The position numbers and the translations under genes are program-made. Shown in pieces: positions 39,568 to 49,521 of a stretch of DNA of 64,000 nucleotides (positions are counted from its first letter, which is position 1; the number at the start of each line of letters is the position of its first letter). The notes beneath the pieces were generated by a model. That model searched no databases. It saw nothing but the letters and a program-made list of their open reading frames with translations, and was not told the origin of the DNA. This stretch comes from Sporomusaceae bacterium (GTDB lineage Bacteria; Bacillota; Negativicutes; UBA1444): assembly GCA_018434355.1 (NCBI GenBank), contig JAHDPL010000005.1:1-64000 (forward strand). The letters run 5' to 3'.

Positions 39568-40581
39568 GTGGACAAAATTTCCCGACGGTCCTTTTTTCGC
39601 CGGACTGTGGCAGCCGGTGCGGCCGGAGCAGTTATCATGGCGAAAGGGGCTGCGTCAGCAAATGGAGCAGCGGGGCAGCCGATGGCAACCGTCATCGACC
39701 TTACGCGATGCGATGGCTGCGCCAATCAGAATACCCCGCTATGTGTGGCAGCTTGTCAGTCAAAAAACCGGTCCCGATTTCCCGAACCGGTTAAGCCGAT
39801 CATGGACTATTGGCCGCGCAAAGGATTTGAAGACTGGTCTGATAAGAAAGGGCTGCGTGATCGCTTGACCCCTTATAACTGGCTATATGTACAAAAAGTG
39901 ACGGTCGACGGAAAAACGGTCTATGCGCCGCGACGCTGCATGCATTGCGACGAGCCGACCTGCGCCTATCTTTGTCCGTTTGGCGTTATCGCCAAAAACG
40001 GTGACGGTTCGGTGGTGATCGATCCCGACGGTTGCTTCGGCGGTGCGAAATGCCGGGACGTCTGTCCCTGGGGCGTTCCTATGCGCCAGGCCGGCGTTGG
40101 ATTATATTTGAAATTGGCGCCGAAACTGGGTGGCGGCGGCGTGATGTATAAGTGCGACATGTGTCATGACCTGGTCAAGCAAGGGAAAAATCCCGCCTGC
40201 GTCACTGCCTGCCCGCAAGGCGCAATGACCTTCGGCGACCGCTCGGCGATGAAACAGCTGGCAGAAGCCCGCAGCAAGGAAATCGGCGGTTATGTCTACG
40301 GCGCATCAGAGAACGGCGGAACATCGACTTTCTATGTGTCGCCGGTTTCCTTCGCCGCGATCGATCGGGCGCTAAAAGAACAAAAAGTGGTCGATGGCAA
40401 GCCGGGCCGTTCGGGTATGCCGTTAAAAGTAGAAAACAAGGTCGATCAACTGGACGGTTGGGCGACGGGGGTTTTGTTGGCGCCGGTCGCCGCTGTGTTT
40501 GCCGCCGGACGGGCCGCCTACAAGTCATTGGCCAGTGAAAAAAATGCTGGTGATGATTCTGACAAGGGGGGTGAATCCTGA
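39568..40581 (+). CDS. Tat-exported four-cluster iron-sulfur protein (DmsB/FdnH-like)
   Basis: 337 residues from GTG 39568 behind GAAGGAGG. The upstream extension to 39478 is rejected. A Tat signal is seen in SRRSFFRRTVAAGAAGAVI. Cysteine groups are Cys48/51/59/63, Cys124/127/132/136, Cys156/162/166 and Cys196/199/211/215. In the third group the second cysteine of the usual motif is Gly159 (CFGGAKCRDVC), which suggests a [3Fe-4S] cluster, as in NarH. It probably passes electrons between the neighbouring cytochrome b and an unseen partner. No molybdopterin subunit is adjacent. Confidence 0.88.
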   Translation: MDKISRRSFFRRTVAAGAAGAVIMAKGAASANGAAGQPMATVIDLTRCDGCANQNTPLCVAACQSKNRSRFPEPVKPIMDYWPRKGFEDWSDKKGLRDRLTPYNWLYVQKVTVDGKTVYAPRRCMHCDEPTCAYLCPFGVIAKNGDGSVVIDPDGCFGGAKCRDVCPWGVPMRQAGVGLYLKLAPKLGGGGVMYKCDMCHDLVKQGKNPACVTACPQGAMTFGDRSAMKQLAEARSKEIGGYVYGASENGGTSTFYVSPVSFAAIDRALKEQKVVDGKPGRSGMPLKVENKVDQLDGWATGVLLAPVAAVFAAGRAAYKSLASEKNAGDDSDKGGES

Positions 40582-41255
40582 TGGAAAAGTTGCTGGAAAG
40601 CGAAGGCAAGGTTTTGCGTCACGACCGAACCGTGCGTATCATTCACTGGCTGATTGCTCTTTCCTGTTTTGTTTTAGTGTTTAGCGGATTTGGCCAGATG
40701 CCGGTTTACAAGCGTTACATGATTACCGATCTGCCGGGATTGACCTGGACGGCCGACTATTTCATCACACTGAAAATGCATTATGTTGCTGCCGTGATTT
40801 TGGTGTTCGCCAGTTTCTGGCATGTGGTATACCATGGAATTCGTCGCGACAATGGTCTGGTACCGCGCAAAGGCGATTTCGGTGAATCGGTGAGAATCAT
40901 GAAGGCGATCATCACCGGTGGGCAAGAACCTCCCTCCGACAAGTATCTGGCGGAACAGCGCCTGGCTTATGTGTTTATGGCCGGAACGATTGCGGTATTG
41001 ATTCTGACCGGCATTATAAAGACAGTGAAAAGTATGGGCTTCGTTCTACCGGAAGGATTGGTGTTCTGGTCGACCCAGCTGCATAATCTCGGCGCAGCCT
41101 TGATCGTATTCGGCATAGTGGCGCACCTGGGAGCATTCATCGTACCGGCGAACTTAAAGCTGCTGGGCTCGATGTTCCATGGAAAAGTTGATCTTGAGTA
41201 TGTGAAGCACCGCCACAGCATCTGGTATGAAAAGCTGAAACGGCGCAGCCGCTAA
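40581..41255 (+). CDS. Membrane cytochrome b subunit (FdnI-like)
   Basis: 224 residues, ATG overlapping the preceding stop (TGATG). Four hydrophobic segments lie at roughly 20-38, 68-86, 125-143 and 170-192. Candidate haem ligands are His22, His67, His81, His85 and the two histidines in LHNLGAALIVFGIVAHLGAF. It resembles formate dehydrogenase gamma and Ni-hydrogenase cytochrome b proteins that exchange electrons with menaquinone. It forms a two-gene unit with the iron-sulfur protein. Confidence 0.85.
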   Translation: MEKLLESEGKVLRHDRTVRIIHWLIALSCFVLVFSGFGQMPVYKRYMITDLPGLTWTADYFITLKMHYVAAVILVFASFWHVVYHGIRRDNGLVPRKGDFGESVRIMKAIITGGQEPPSDKYLAEQRLAYVFMAGTIAVLILTGIIKTVKSMGFVLPEGLVFWSTQLHNLGAALIVFGIVAHLGAFIVPANLKLLGSMFHGKVDLEYVKHRHSIWYEKLKRRSR

Positions 41256-41303
41256 ATAGTAGCCAACTGATTTTGAAAAGCAGCAATGATTCGATGAGGG
41301 ACT

Positions 41304-41341
41304 AAGGATATCTTGTTTATGCAGGGTATCCTTTGTTTTTT
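41304..41341 (+). terminator. Terminator after the cytochrome b gene
   Basis: AAGGATA (41304-41310) pairs with TATCCTT (41327-41333), followed by GTTTTTTG. Confidence 0.8.
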
Positions 41342-41390
41342 GTCTCGATTTTCATGAAAAGAAAAAGTCAAAAAGATAAAGTCGAAATTA

Positions 41391-41419
41391 TTGACTTTCA
41401 AAAAATGGTTTGCTACAAT
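41391..41419 (+). promoter_or_regulatory. Promoter of hsp20
   Basis: TTGACT (41391-41396), a 17-base spacer and TACAAT (41414-41419). An inverted pair AAAGTCAA (41364-41371) / TTGACTTT (41391-41398) covers the -35 and could be an operator. No CIRCE element is present, and CtsR heptads do not fit in spacing. Confidence 0.75.
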
Positions 41420-41464
41420 CAAATCAGAGGCGGAAGCCAAATAAAATTTTGAGGAGGGTTCAAG

Positions 41465-41893
41465 ATGGCAAATATCAGATTGTGGTCGCCGATGGACCAC
41501 CTTTTCCGGGACTTTGCAGACATGACGAGGATGCTTGAGACGCCCAACATTCCCGTGCTGTTCAAAGGCGGCGAACCCAAGGTGGACATCATCCAGAATG
41601 AAACAGAAGTTGTGGTCAAGGCCGATGTGCCAGGCGTCAACAAGGAAGATATCAACGTAACCGTCACCGAAGACAGCATCACGATCCGCGGTGAAGCAAA
41701 ATCCGACTATGAAGAGAAGAAAGAAAACTACTTCCATGCGGAACGCTTTTACGGCACCTATAGTCGCACATTGCCGCTGCCGACGCTGGTAGCCCGCGAA
41801 AAAGCAACTGCCAAGTTCCAGGACGGCGTGCTCACAATTACGATTCCCAAGGCAACCAAGCCGGAAAAGGGGCATGTGGTGAGCATCGATTAA
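41465..41893 (+). CDS. Small heat shock protein, Hsp20 family
   Basis: 142 residues. The alpha-crystallin domain runs from about 38 to 130 with VVVKADVPGVNKEDINVTV and the conserved end ATAKFQDGVLTITIPKA. It holds unfolding proteins for DnaK and ClpB, which follow. GAGGAGGG precedes the ATG. Confidence 0.95.
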   Translation: MANIRLWSPMDHLFRDFADMTRMLETPNIPVLFKGGEPKVDIIQNETEVVVKADVPGVNKEDINVTVTEDSITIRGEAKSDYEEKKENYFHAERFYGTYSRTLPLPTLVAREKATAKFQDGVLTITIPKATKPEKGHVVSID

Positions 41894-41913
41894 TCGTGAA
41901 GGGAAGTATCTTC

Positions 41914-41949
41914 AGAACCGGTCTCTCTCCTGAAAGGGGGACCGGTTCT
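41914..41949 (+). terminator. Hairpin between hsp20 and dnaK
   Basis: AGAACCGGTC (41914-41923) pairs with GACCGGTTCT (41940-41949). The T-tail is short, so read-through into dnaK is likely. Confidence 0.6.
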
Positions 41950-41965
41950 TCCACTAAAGGCCTCA

Positions 41966-41995
41966 TTGCAATTTCATCAAAATTAAGCTTAGAAA
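41966..41995 (+). promoter_or_regulatory. Possible promoter of dnaK
   Basis: TTGCAA (41966-41971), an 18-base spacer and TAGAAA (41990-41995), just before the dnaK binding site. The match is modest. Confidence 0.35.
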
Positions 41996-42012
41996 AGATG
42001 GAGGGATAGATC

Positions 42013-43887
42013 ATGGGAAGAGCAGTAGGAATTGATCTCGGTACAACCAACTCGGTGATTGCCGTTCTGGAAGCCGAACGACCGGAAGTAATCGCCAACA
42101 GCGAAGGCGGCAGAACGACTCCGTCGGTGGTTGCGTTCCGGGATAATAATGAGCGGCTGGTCGGACAATTGGCCAAACGCCAGTCGGTAATGAACCCAAG
42201 TAAAACTTTTTACTCTGTTAAGCGTTTCATCGGCCGTCGCTATGATGAAGTGACGGAAGAAATGAAACTGGTCCCGTACAAAGTCGTGACAGGACCCAAC
42301 AACACCGTCAAATTCGGTGTCGATGACAAAGAATATGCACCGGAAGAAATATCAGCCCAAGTGTTGCGGAAGTTGGTGGATGATGCCGCTAAATACCTTG
42401 GCGAAAAAATCACCGACGCGGTAATTACCGTACCGGCCTATTTCAACGACGCGCAGCGGCAGGCCACCAAAGACGCAGGAAAAATCGCCGGGCTCAATGT
42501 GCTGCGGATTATCAACGAGCCGACCGCGGCGGCGCTGGCCTATGGGTTGGACAAAAAGAAAAATGAAACGATTCTGGTGTTTGACCTTGGTGGCGGAACC
42601 TTCGACGTGTCGATCCTGGAAGTGGGCGATGGCGTGTTTGAAGTGAAATCGACCAGCGGCGACACGCATCTGGGTGGCGATGATTTCGACAAAGTACTCG
42701 TCGACTGGTTGGCGGATGAATTCAAAAAATCGCATGGGATAGATTTGCGTACCGACAAACAGGCGCTGCAGCGGTTGACAGAAGCGGCGGAAAAAGCCAA
42801 GGTGGAATTGTCATCGGTGATGGAAACTACGATCAGTCTGCCGTTCATTACCGCTAATGCTTCCGGGCCGCAGCATCTCGAAGCCAAACTGGGCCGGGCG
42901 CAGTTCGACGATCTGACCGCCGGACTGGTGAGTCGTTGCCGCAAGCCGGTGGAGCAGGCCATGGCCGATGCCAAGCTGACTGCCAAGGATATTGCCGAAG
43001 TCATCCTGGTCGGTGGTTCGACCCGGATTCCGGCAGTGCAGAAAATGGTCCGCGCCCTGACCGGCAAAGACCCAAACCAAAGTGTCAATCCGGACGAAGT
43101 GGTTGCTGTTGGCGCAGCGATCCAGGCCGGCGTCCTGACCGGCGAACTCAAGGATGTCGTACTGCTTGACGTGACTCCGCTTTCGCTGGGTGTCGAGACC
43201 CTGGGCGGCGTCATGACCAAGATCATCGATCGCAACACCACCATCCCGGCCCGGCGTAGCCAGGTGTTCAGCACAGCTGAGGACAATCAGCCGGAAGTGG
43301 ATGTACATGTGCTGCAGGGTGAACGGGAAATGGCGACTGACAACCGGACTCTCGGCAAGGTTAAACTGTCGGGAATAGCTCCTGCGCCGCGCGGCCTGCC
43401 GCAGATTGAAGTTACCTTTGATATTGATGCAAATGGTATACTGACTGTAGGCGCAAAAGATAAGGCAACCGGCAAGGAACAGACGATCACGATTTCCAAC
43501 TCCAGCAATCTGCCCAAGCAGGACGTGGACCAAATGGTCAATGCAGCCAAACAGCATGCCGAGGATGACAAGCAGCGCCGTCAACTGGTGGAAGTGCGCA
43601 ATGACGTAGACTCGCTGGCTTACCAATCCAAACGGTTATTGTCGGAGCAGGCCGCCACACTGCCGGCGCATGTCAAAGGTTTGCTGGAAGCCGCGCTGGA
43701 GAAAGCCCGCAAGGCTATTGACAGCAACGCCGATATTGCGACGCTGCGCAGTGTCAAGGAAGAACTGGAACAGGCTTATGGCCAGGCTTGCCAATGCAAA
43801 CCGGAGACGCAAGGCCCAACCGTGGAGAAACCGGCCGGACAGAAAAAAGCCGATGATGTCATGGATGCCGAATACGAAGAAAAATAA
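42013..43887 (+). CDS. dnaK: Chaperone DnaK (Hsp70)
   Basis: 624 residues. The ATPase domain begins [17 protein letters not shown], with the phosphate loop [14 protein letters not shown] and the adenosine motif [17 protein letters not shown]. The interdomain linker [19 protein letters not shown] lies near 378-396. It ends in DAEYEEK. It has no grpE or hrcA neighbours, so it may be a second dnaK of the genome, paired here with CbpA and ClpB. Confidence 0.98.
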   Translation: MGRAVGIDLGTTNSVIAVLEAERPEVIANSEGGRTTPSVVAFRDNNERLVGQLAKRQSVMNPSKTFYSVKRFIGRRYDEVTEEMKLVPYKVVTGPNNTVKFGVDDKEYAPEEISAQVLRKLVDDAAKYLGEKITDAVITVPAYFNDAQRQATKDAGKIAGLNVLRIINEPTAAALAYGLDKKKNETILVFDLGGGTFDVSILEVGDGVFEVKSTSGDTHLGGDDFDKVLVDWLADEFKKSHGIDLRTDKQALQRLTEAAEKAKVELSSVMETTISLPFITANASGPQHLEAKLGRAQFDDLTAGLVSRCRKPVEQAMADAKLTAKDIAEVILVGGSTRIPAVQKMVRALTGKDPNQSVNPDEVVAVGAAIQAGVLTGELKDVVLLDVTPLSLGVETLGGVMTKIIDRNTTIPARRSQVFSTAEDNQPEVDVHVLQGEREMATDNRTLGKVKLSGIAPAPRGLPQIEVTFDIDANGILTVGAKDKATGKEQTITISNSSNLPKQDVDQMVNAAKQHAEDDKQRRQLVEVRNDVDSLAYQSKRLLSEQAATLPAHVKGLLEAALEKARKAIDSNADIATLRSVKEELEQAYGQACQCKPETQGPTVEKPAGQKKADDVMDAEYEEK

Positions 43888-43941
43888 TTAGATTCACATG
43901 AACCACATTGATGAGTATGAAAAGAAAGCGGTGAGCACAGT

Positions 43942-44862
43942 ATGAAGTATATTGATTATTATGAGGCGCTGGGCGTGCCCCGGTCGGCAACTGAAAAAGA
44001 AATCAAGACCGCTTACCGCAAGCTGGCCCGACAGCATCACCCTGACTTGCATCAGGGTGATGCCAAGAAGGCGGCTGAAGAAAAATTCAAGACCATCAAT
44101 GAAGCATACGAAGTTCTCAGTGACCCGGATAAACGGGCAAAATATGATCATCTTGGCATGAACTGGCAATCCGGTCAGGACTTTCAACCGGGACCGGATA
44201 TGGGCGGTTTTGATTTTCGCAATGTGAATATCAATGGACAGGACCTGCATGGTTTCAGCGACTTTTTTGCCAGCATGTTCGGTGGCGATGTATTTGGCCG
44301 ACGCGGCGGCGCAAGAGCTGAACGGCAGCGTGGGCCGGTGCGGGGCGAGGATATCGAAGCCGATATCAACCTGTTGGTGGAAGAACTATATAATGGCGGC
44401 GAAAAAGATATTCAGATCCAGGCGGGACGCAGTAGCAAAACTGTCAAGGTGAAGATTCCGCCGCGGATTTATCCCGGCGCCGTATTGCGGCTCAAGGGTC
44501 TCGGCGGTGAAGGGAATGGCGGCGGGGCCGCCGGTGATCTGCTGTTGCAGCTGAAAAACCTGCCGCATCCGATCTGGCGGATCGAAGACCAGGTCGATAT
44601 TGAAGCCGACCTGACGATTTATCCTGAGCAGGCGGTCGTGGGTGACAAGGTTTCCGTACCCACACCGGACGGCATGGTGCAGCTGAAGATTCCGGCCGGT
44701 ATTCACAACGGACAAAAGATGCGGTTGAAAGATAAAGGACTGAAACGGAAAAATGGCAGTTTCGGCGATATGTTCGTGCGGGTGAAAATCGATACGCCGC
44801 TGGAACAGAGCGCGGAAGAAATTGAACTGTATAGAAAGATTTTTGAACTACGTAACCGTTAA
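43942..44862 (+). CDS. cbpA: DnaJ-like co-chaperone without zinc domain (CbpA type)
   Basis: 306 residues. The J domain is at 1-70 with HPD at 33-35. A Gly/Phe region with MGGFDFRNV and [12 protein letters not shown] follows. The C-terminal substrate domain reads [22 protein letters not shown] onward. The four CxxCxGxG zinc repeats of DnaJ are absent, which places it with CbpA. It stimulates DnaK and lies 54 bases after it. Confidence 0.94.
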   Translation: MKYIDYYEALGVPRSATEKEIKTAYRKLARQHHPDLHQGDAKKAAEEKFKTINEAYEVLSDPDKRAKYDHLGMNWQSGQDFQPGPDMGGFDFRNVNINGQDLHGFSDFFASMFGGDVFGRRGGARAERQRGPVRGEDIEADINLLVEELYNGGEKDIQIQAGRSSKTVKVKIPPRIYPGAVLRLKGLGGEGNGGGAAGDLLLQLKNLPHPIWRIEDQVDIEADLTIYPEQAVVGDKVSVPTPDGMVQLKIPAGIHNGQKMRLKDKGLKRKNGSFGDMFVRVKIDTPLEQSAEEIELYRKIFELRNR

Positions 44863-44880
44863 AGCGGGGGAGGGAAGGAC

Positions 44881-47469
44881 ATGAACGAAGAAAAATTTAC
44901 CCAGAAAGTGACGGCGGTGTTGCAGGAGGCGCAACAGTCAGCGGCAATGAATTATCATCAGGAAGTTACCTCCCGTCATGTGTTTCAAGCCTTGGTGAAA
45001 GACAGAGACGGGATTGTTGACTATATTTTGGCCCAGGCTAAAGTCGAGCCCGGCCTGATTGAAGCAAAAGCGACCCAACTGGTGAAGAACCAGCCATCTG
45101 TCCGCGGCCAGGAAAGCAACTTGCGCTGGAATACGGCGATGGTCCGGGTGATGGCGCTGGCCGAAAAATTGGCCAAAGATGCGCAGGACGATTACATCAG
45201 CGTGGAGCATCTGCTGATGGCAGTCGCAGAGGATGGCGACAGCGATGTCGTTCAAGCCTGCCGCGATTTCAGCCTGACCCGCGCCAAAATCCGTGAGTGG
45301 GCGCGTGAATTCCGCAAAGGGCAGAATGTCACCAGCGACAATCCGGAGGGCGGCGAACAGATGCTGGCCAAGTATGGCCGTGATTTGACCGCGCAGGCCA
45401 AACAGGGCAAACTGGATCCGGTAATTGGCAGGGACGAGGAAATCCGTCGGGTGGTGGAAATCCTGTCACGGCGGACCAAAAACAATCCGGTGCTGATCGG
45501 CGATCCCGGCGTTGGCAAAACCGCCATTGTGGAAGGGTTGGCCCGGCGGGTGGTTGCCGGTGATGTGCCGGAATCGTTGAAAAACAAAACTGTGTACTCG
45601 CTTGACCTCGGCTCAATGGTGGCCGGTTCAAAATACCGCGGTGAATTTGAAGAACGGCTGAAAGGCGTATTGAACGAGATTGCCAAATCCGAGGGCCGGA
45701 TCATCCTGTTCATCGATGAGCTGCACACGGTGGTTGGCGCCGGAGCAGCCGAAGGGGCGATGGATGCTGGCAATATCCTGAAACCGATGCTGGCCCGCGG
45801 CGAACTGCGCTGTATCGGCGCAACCACACTGAACGAATACCGCAAGCATATTGAAAAAGACGCGGCGCTGGAACGCCGGTTCCAACCGGTCATGGTGGCC
45901 CAGCCGTCGGTGGAGGATACGATTTCGATCCTGCGGGGTCTGAAAGAACGCTATGAAGTTCACCACGGCGTAAAAATCAAAGATGCGGCGCTGGTCGCAG
46001 CAGCGGTTCTCTCGGACCGTTACATTGCCGACCGGTTCCTGCCGGACAAGGCGATCGACCTGGTCGATGAGTCGGCGGCAAAATTGCGTACCGAGATCGA
46101 CTCGATGCCGATCGAGCTGGATGAACTGTTGCGGCGGGTGATGCAGCTGGAGATCGAGCAGCAGGCGCTGAAAAAAGAAACCGACCCGGCTTCGGTTGAA
46201 CGACTGGCCCGGATTGAGGAAGAACTGAAAGAAACCAAGCAGCAGTCTGACTCGCTGAAAGCGCAGTGGCAGATGGAAAAACAGGGAATTACCCGACTGC
46301 GCGGTTTGAAAAAAGAGATCGAATCGATGCGCAACGAAATGGAAGGCGCCGAGCGGGCTTATGACCTGAACCGGCTGGCTGAACTCAAATATGGCCGGCT
46401 GCCGGAACTGGAACAACGCTTGAAAAGCGAAGAGGAACTGCTGAAAGAAAAACGCAACCATAAAATGCTGCTCAAAGAAGAAGTCGACGAAGATGACATT
46501 GCCAAGGTAGTCAGCCGCTGGACCGGCATCCCGGTGACGCGGATGCTGACCGGTGAACGGGAGAAACTGGTTCATCTGGAAGCGGTTCTTCATGAGCGGG
46601 TGGTCGGTCAGGATGAGGCGGTGCAGGCCGTGAGTGAAGCAATCATTCGCGCCCGGGCTGGCATCAAGGACCCCAACCGTCCGATCGGATCGTTCGTATT
46701 CCTTGGCCCGACCGGCGTCGGCAAGACGGAGTTGGCCAAAACACTGGCCGAAGTGCTGTTTGACGACGAGCGGAGCATGATTCGCCTGGACATGAGCGAA
46801 TACATGGAGAAGCATACCGTATCCCGCCTGATTGGCGCACCGCCCGGCTATGTCGGATATGACGAGGGCGGCCAGCTGACCGAGGCGGTGCGGCGGCGTC
46901 CCTATAGCGTCATTTTGCTGGATGAAATTGAAAAAGCGCATGGCGATGTGTTCAATGTCTTGCTGCAGATCCTGGAGGATGGCCGGCTGACCGACGGCAA
47001 GGGACGAACCGTTGATTTCAAAAATACCGTGATCATCATGACTTCCAACATTGGCTCACACGAAATATTGAACAATGATTTTGCCATCGCCAAAGAACGG
47101 GTGCTCGAACTGATGAAGGTTCATTTCCGGCCGGAGTTTCTCAACCGGATCGATGATATTATCGTGTTCAACGCCCTGTCCGCCGGGCAGGTCGGCCAGA
47201 TTGCCGGCATCATGCTGGCTGGCTTGGCAAAACGTTTGCAGAAGCAGATCAATATCACGCTCAAATGGGATGAATCCGTGTTGCAGCGTCTAGCCAGCGA
47301 AGGCTACGATGCCAATTATGGCGCCCGTCCATTGCGTCGGCTGATCAGTCGGGCAGTGGAAACTGAATTGTCCAAGAGCATCGTCAAAGGCGAAGTGCCG
47401 GAAGGCGCCGTAGTCAATCTGACGGTTTCGGCAGGGAAAATCGGCCTGACAGTCGAACGGAAAGAGTAA
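44881..47469 (+). CDS. clpB: ATP-dependent disaggregase ClpB
   Basis: 862 residues. The Clp N domain is at 1-145. The first AAA+ module has [17 protein letters not shown] and [15 protein letters not shown]. The coiled-coil M domain lies at about 400-520, which separates ClpB from ClpA and ClpC. The second AAA+ module has [17 protein letters not shown] and [11 protein letters not shown]. It pulls apart aggregates together with DnaK. GGGGGAGGG precedes the ATG, 18 bases after cbpA. Confidence 0.98.
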   Translation: MNEEKFTQKVTAVLQEAQQSAAMNYHQEVTSRHVFQALVKDRDGIVDYILAQAKVEPGLIEAKATQLVKNQPSVRGQESNLRWNTAMVRVMALAEKLAKDAQDDYISVEHLLMAVAEDGDSDVVQACRDFSLTRAKIREWAREFRKGQNVTSDNPEGGEQMLAKYGRDLTAQAKQGKLDPVIGRDEEIRRVVEILSRRTKNNPVLIGDPGVGKTAIVEGLARRVVAGDVPESLKNKTVYSLDLGSMVAGSKYRGEFEERLKGVLNEIAKSEGRIILFIDELHTVVGAGAAEGAMDAGNILKPMLARGELRCIGATTLNEYRKHIEKDAALERRFQPVMVAQPSVEDTISILRGLKERYEVHHGVKIKDAALVAAAVLSDRYIADRFLPDKAIDLVDESAAKLRTEIDSMPIELDELLRRVMQLEIEQQALKKETDPASVERLARIEEELKETKQQSDSLKAQWQMEKQGITRLRGLKKEIESMRNEMEGAERAYDLNRLAELKYGRLPELEQRLKSEEELLKEKRNHKMLLKEEVDEDDIAKVVSRWTGIPVTRMLTGEREKLVHLEAVLHERVVGQDEAVQAVSEAIIRARAGIKDPNRPIGSFVFLGPTGVGKTELAKTLAEVLFDDERSMIRLDMSEYMEKHTVSRLIGAPPGYVGYDEGGQLTEAVRRRPYSVILLDEIEKAHGDVFNVLLQILEDGRLTDGKGRTVDFKNTVIIMTSNIGSHEILNNDFAIAKERVLELMKVHFRPEFLNRIDDIIVFNALSAGQVGQIAGIMLAGLAKRLQKQINITLKWDESVLQRLASEGYDANYGARPLRRLISRAVETELSKSIVKGEVPEGAVVNLTVSAGKIGLTVERKE

Positions 47470-47500
47470 CAGACTTATAACGAATAAGGAGGCCTCCGGT

Positions 47501-47941
47501 ATGTTTGAACAGGAAGCGCTGGCCCTTCTGCGCAGCAAAGTGGCGTTCATGGCCAATTATGACGGCAGCCGGCCTAGGGTCAGGCCGATGAAACCGTTTG
47601 TCGATGAAGCAAACCGAATCTGGCTGTTCAGTCACCTGGAAACGAAAAAAGTCGGCGAACTGAGCGCCGACAACCGGGTCGATCTGTGTATTGTCGGTGA
47701 AATGCAGGAAATATTGCGGGTCAGCGGCAAGGTTGAAGAAGTGTCTGATGCCACGCGGGATTTGTTTGCCGCTACTCGCAGCAAATTGTTTGCGGCTATG
47801 CCTGGGGTCGGACGCTACTATAGCGGTCCGGATGATCCGAAATTTGTACTGTTCCGGTTGCGGGCCGAAGAAATCAGTTTCGCATCACGGGATTGCGAAA
47901 TGACCGGGCGAGTCGAACTCGGCCCGGCGAGTCAGGCATAA
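47501..47941 (+). CDS. Pyridoxamine 5'-phosphate oxidase family protein
   Basis: 146 residues with the split-barrel flavin-binding fold: VAFMANYDGSRPRVRPMKPF near the start and RIWLFSHLETKKVGEL. It probably binds FMN or F420-like cofactor; the substrate is unknown. AAGGAGG precedes the ATG. It lies 31 bases after clpB, so it could be co-transcribed. Confidence 0.85.
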   Translation: MFEQEALALLRSKVAFMANYDGSRPRVRPMKPFVDEANRIWLFSHLETKKVGELSADNRVDLCIVGEMQEILRVSGKVEEVSDATRDLFAATRSKLFAAMPGVGRYYSGPDDPKFVLFRLRAEEISFASRDCEMTGRVELGPASQA

Positions 47942-47980
47942 TTTGTTTGCACGAACATAAAGTGATGAAATTGCTATCAC

Positions 47981-48011
47981 CGCCGGTTGCAATCCTGGAT
48001 TGCAACCGGCG
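47981..48011. repeat. Near-perfect 31-bp palindrome
   Basis: The 15-base arms CGCCGGTTGCAATCC (47981-47995) and GGATTGCAACCGGCG (47997-48011) flank one T. No T-run follows on either strand, so it is not a standard terminator. It lies between two same-strand genes. Confidence 0.8.
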
Positions 48012-48112
48012 CCTGTCTGACGCAGACTCGTTTACAAAACTTGCATACCGGGGCAAGATATTGTTAAATAATCACAATGGAAGAAATGTGTGAATCGAAG
48101 GATGAGTGTTTT

Positions 48113-49012
48113 TTGAATTTCAAACCGATTGAACTTACTGACAAACCTGTATTTGACCAAGCTTTTTCCCGGCAGTATTATGAAAACTCGTGGTTCACTT
48201 TCACCAATCTGTACGTCTGGCGCGACAATTACTCTACAGCCTGGGCGATTGATGATGAATCGCTGGTTGTTCGCTTGCAGGCCAACGGCCTGACATATTA
48301 CTTGCCGCCATTTTCGTCGCCGGAAAAATCTTTTGCCGTTGCAGTCAATGCGGTAGTTGGCGAAAGCCGCCAACGGGGCGATTCCTTTTTGATGAAGGGT
48401 TTATCGCCGGCCATGCGCGACGAAGTGGCAGCGAACCAACCGGATAGATTTATTATCGAACCGCAGCGCGAGTACTTTGATTATCTATATGCGGCAAATG
48501 ACCTGCGCGAGCTTGCTGGTCGCAAATATCACGCCAAGCGTAATTTTGTCAACCGTTTTCGGGCGACGCATCAGGATTGGAGTTATAGCCCCCTGACCAG
48601 CGACTGTGTCGAGGACTGTCTGCAAGTGGCGGCAGTCTGGTGCCAGGAACGCGACTGCGAAGCAAGTGCGGTTCTCAGCAATGAGTTCCGGGCGATTGAA
48701 GAAGCATTGAAACATTTTGACTTCCTGGGCCTGCGCGGCGGCATCCTGCGACTGGCCGGGCGACCGGTGGCATTCAGTTTTGGCGAATCGCTCAACCGGG
48801 ATACGGTTGTCATCCATATGGAAAAGGCCGACCCGTCGATTCAGGGGCTGTATCCGATGATCAATCAGGAGTGTTGCCGACAGGCCTGGGGCGATGCAGT
48901 CTGGCTCAACCGGGAGGAAGATATGGGCGAAGAGGGGCTGCGTAAGGCGAAAGAGTCCTACTACCCCGTGCGCTTGATAGAAAAGTACAAGCTATATTTG
49001 AAGGAGGACTGA
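48113..49012 (+). CDS. DUF2156-type protein (acyltransferase-like fold)
   Basis: 299 residues from TTG 48113, six bases after AAGGATGAG. ATG 48077 lacks a binding site but is in frame. The sequence resembles the C-terminal domain of phosphatidylglycerol lysyltransferases: YENSWFTFTNLYVWRDNY early, LAGRKYHAKRNFVNRF in the middle and DMGEEGLRKAKESYYPVRLIEKYK at the end. No membrane segments are seen, so it is probably a soluble GNAT-fold enzyme of unknown acceptor. It lies three bases before yajQ's start. Confidence 0.82.
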   Translation: MNFKPIELTDKPVFDQAFSRQYYENSWFTFTNLYVWRDNYSTAWAIDDESLVVRLQANGLTYYLPPFSSPEKSFAVAVNAVVGESRQRGDSFLMKGLSPAMRDEVAANQPDRFIIEPQREYFDYLYAANDLRELAGRKYHAKRNFVNRFRATHQDWSYSPLTSDCVEDCLQVAAVWCQERDCEASAVLSNEFRAIEEALKHFDFLGLRGGILRLAGRPVAFSFGESLNRDTVVIHMEKADPSIQGLYPMINQECCRQAWGDAVWLNREEDMGEEGLRKAKESYYPVRLIEKYKLYLKED

Positions 49013-49014
49013 CA

Positions 49015-49509
49015 ATGGCGCAAGATTGTTCGTTTGACGTGGTGTCCCAAGTCGACATGCAGAGCCTGGATAATGCAGTAAATCAGGCGATGAAGGAAAT
49101 CGGTCAGCGCTATGACTTCAAGGGCGCGCTGGCGGAAATCACCGTAGAAGCGGCCGGACTGAAATTTGCAGCGCAGGATGAATTCAAACTGGAAGCAATG
49201 ATGGATGTATTGCGGTTAAAAATGGTGAAGGCAGGCATCTCGGCCCGGGCGCTGACCCCGGGAAAACTCGAGCAGGCCTCAAAAGGAACCGTGCGCCAGA
49301 TGATGGCGATCCAGAGTGGAATTGCCGCCGACAAGGCAAAAACGATCGTGGCTTCGATCAAGGGACTGAAATTGAAAGTCCAGGCGCAGATCATGGGCGA
49401 TCAGGTCCGTGTATCGAGCCCCAAGAAAGATGAGCTACAGAAAGTGATCGCTCATTTACGGGCACAGGATTTCGGTATTGATCTTCAGTTCATCAACATG
49501 AGGTCTTAG
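49015..49509 (+). CDS. yajQ: YajQ family nucleotide-binding protein
   Basis: 164 residues. Begins AQDCSFDVVSQVDMQSLDNA and continues with RYDFKG, then the KDELQKVIAHLRAQDFGIDLQFINMR ending, all characteristic. Members bind c-di-GMP in Xanthomonas and nucleotides or RNA elsewhere. AAGGAGG precedes the ATG. Confidence 0.95.
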   Translation: MAQDCSFDVVSQVDMQSLDNAVNQAMKEIGQRYDFKGALAEITVEAAGLKFAAQDEFKLEAMMDVLRLKMVKAGISARALTPGKLEQASKGTVRQMMAIQSGIAADKAKTIVASIKGLKLKVQAQIMGDQVRVSSPKKDELQKVIAHLRAQDFGIDLQFINMRS

Positions 49510-49521
49510 ACGGGAGAAGTA

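Noticed and set aside
41361-41390. CtsR heptad repeats before hsp20
   Set aside because: AGTCAAA and AGTCGAA are present, but the GTC-to-GTC distance is 14 bases rather than the 10 of the CtsR consensus.
45628-46941. 437-codon open frame on the - strand
   Set aside because: Antisense to clpB; the composition is His/Phe/Gln-rich as expected for a shadow frame.
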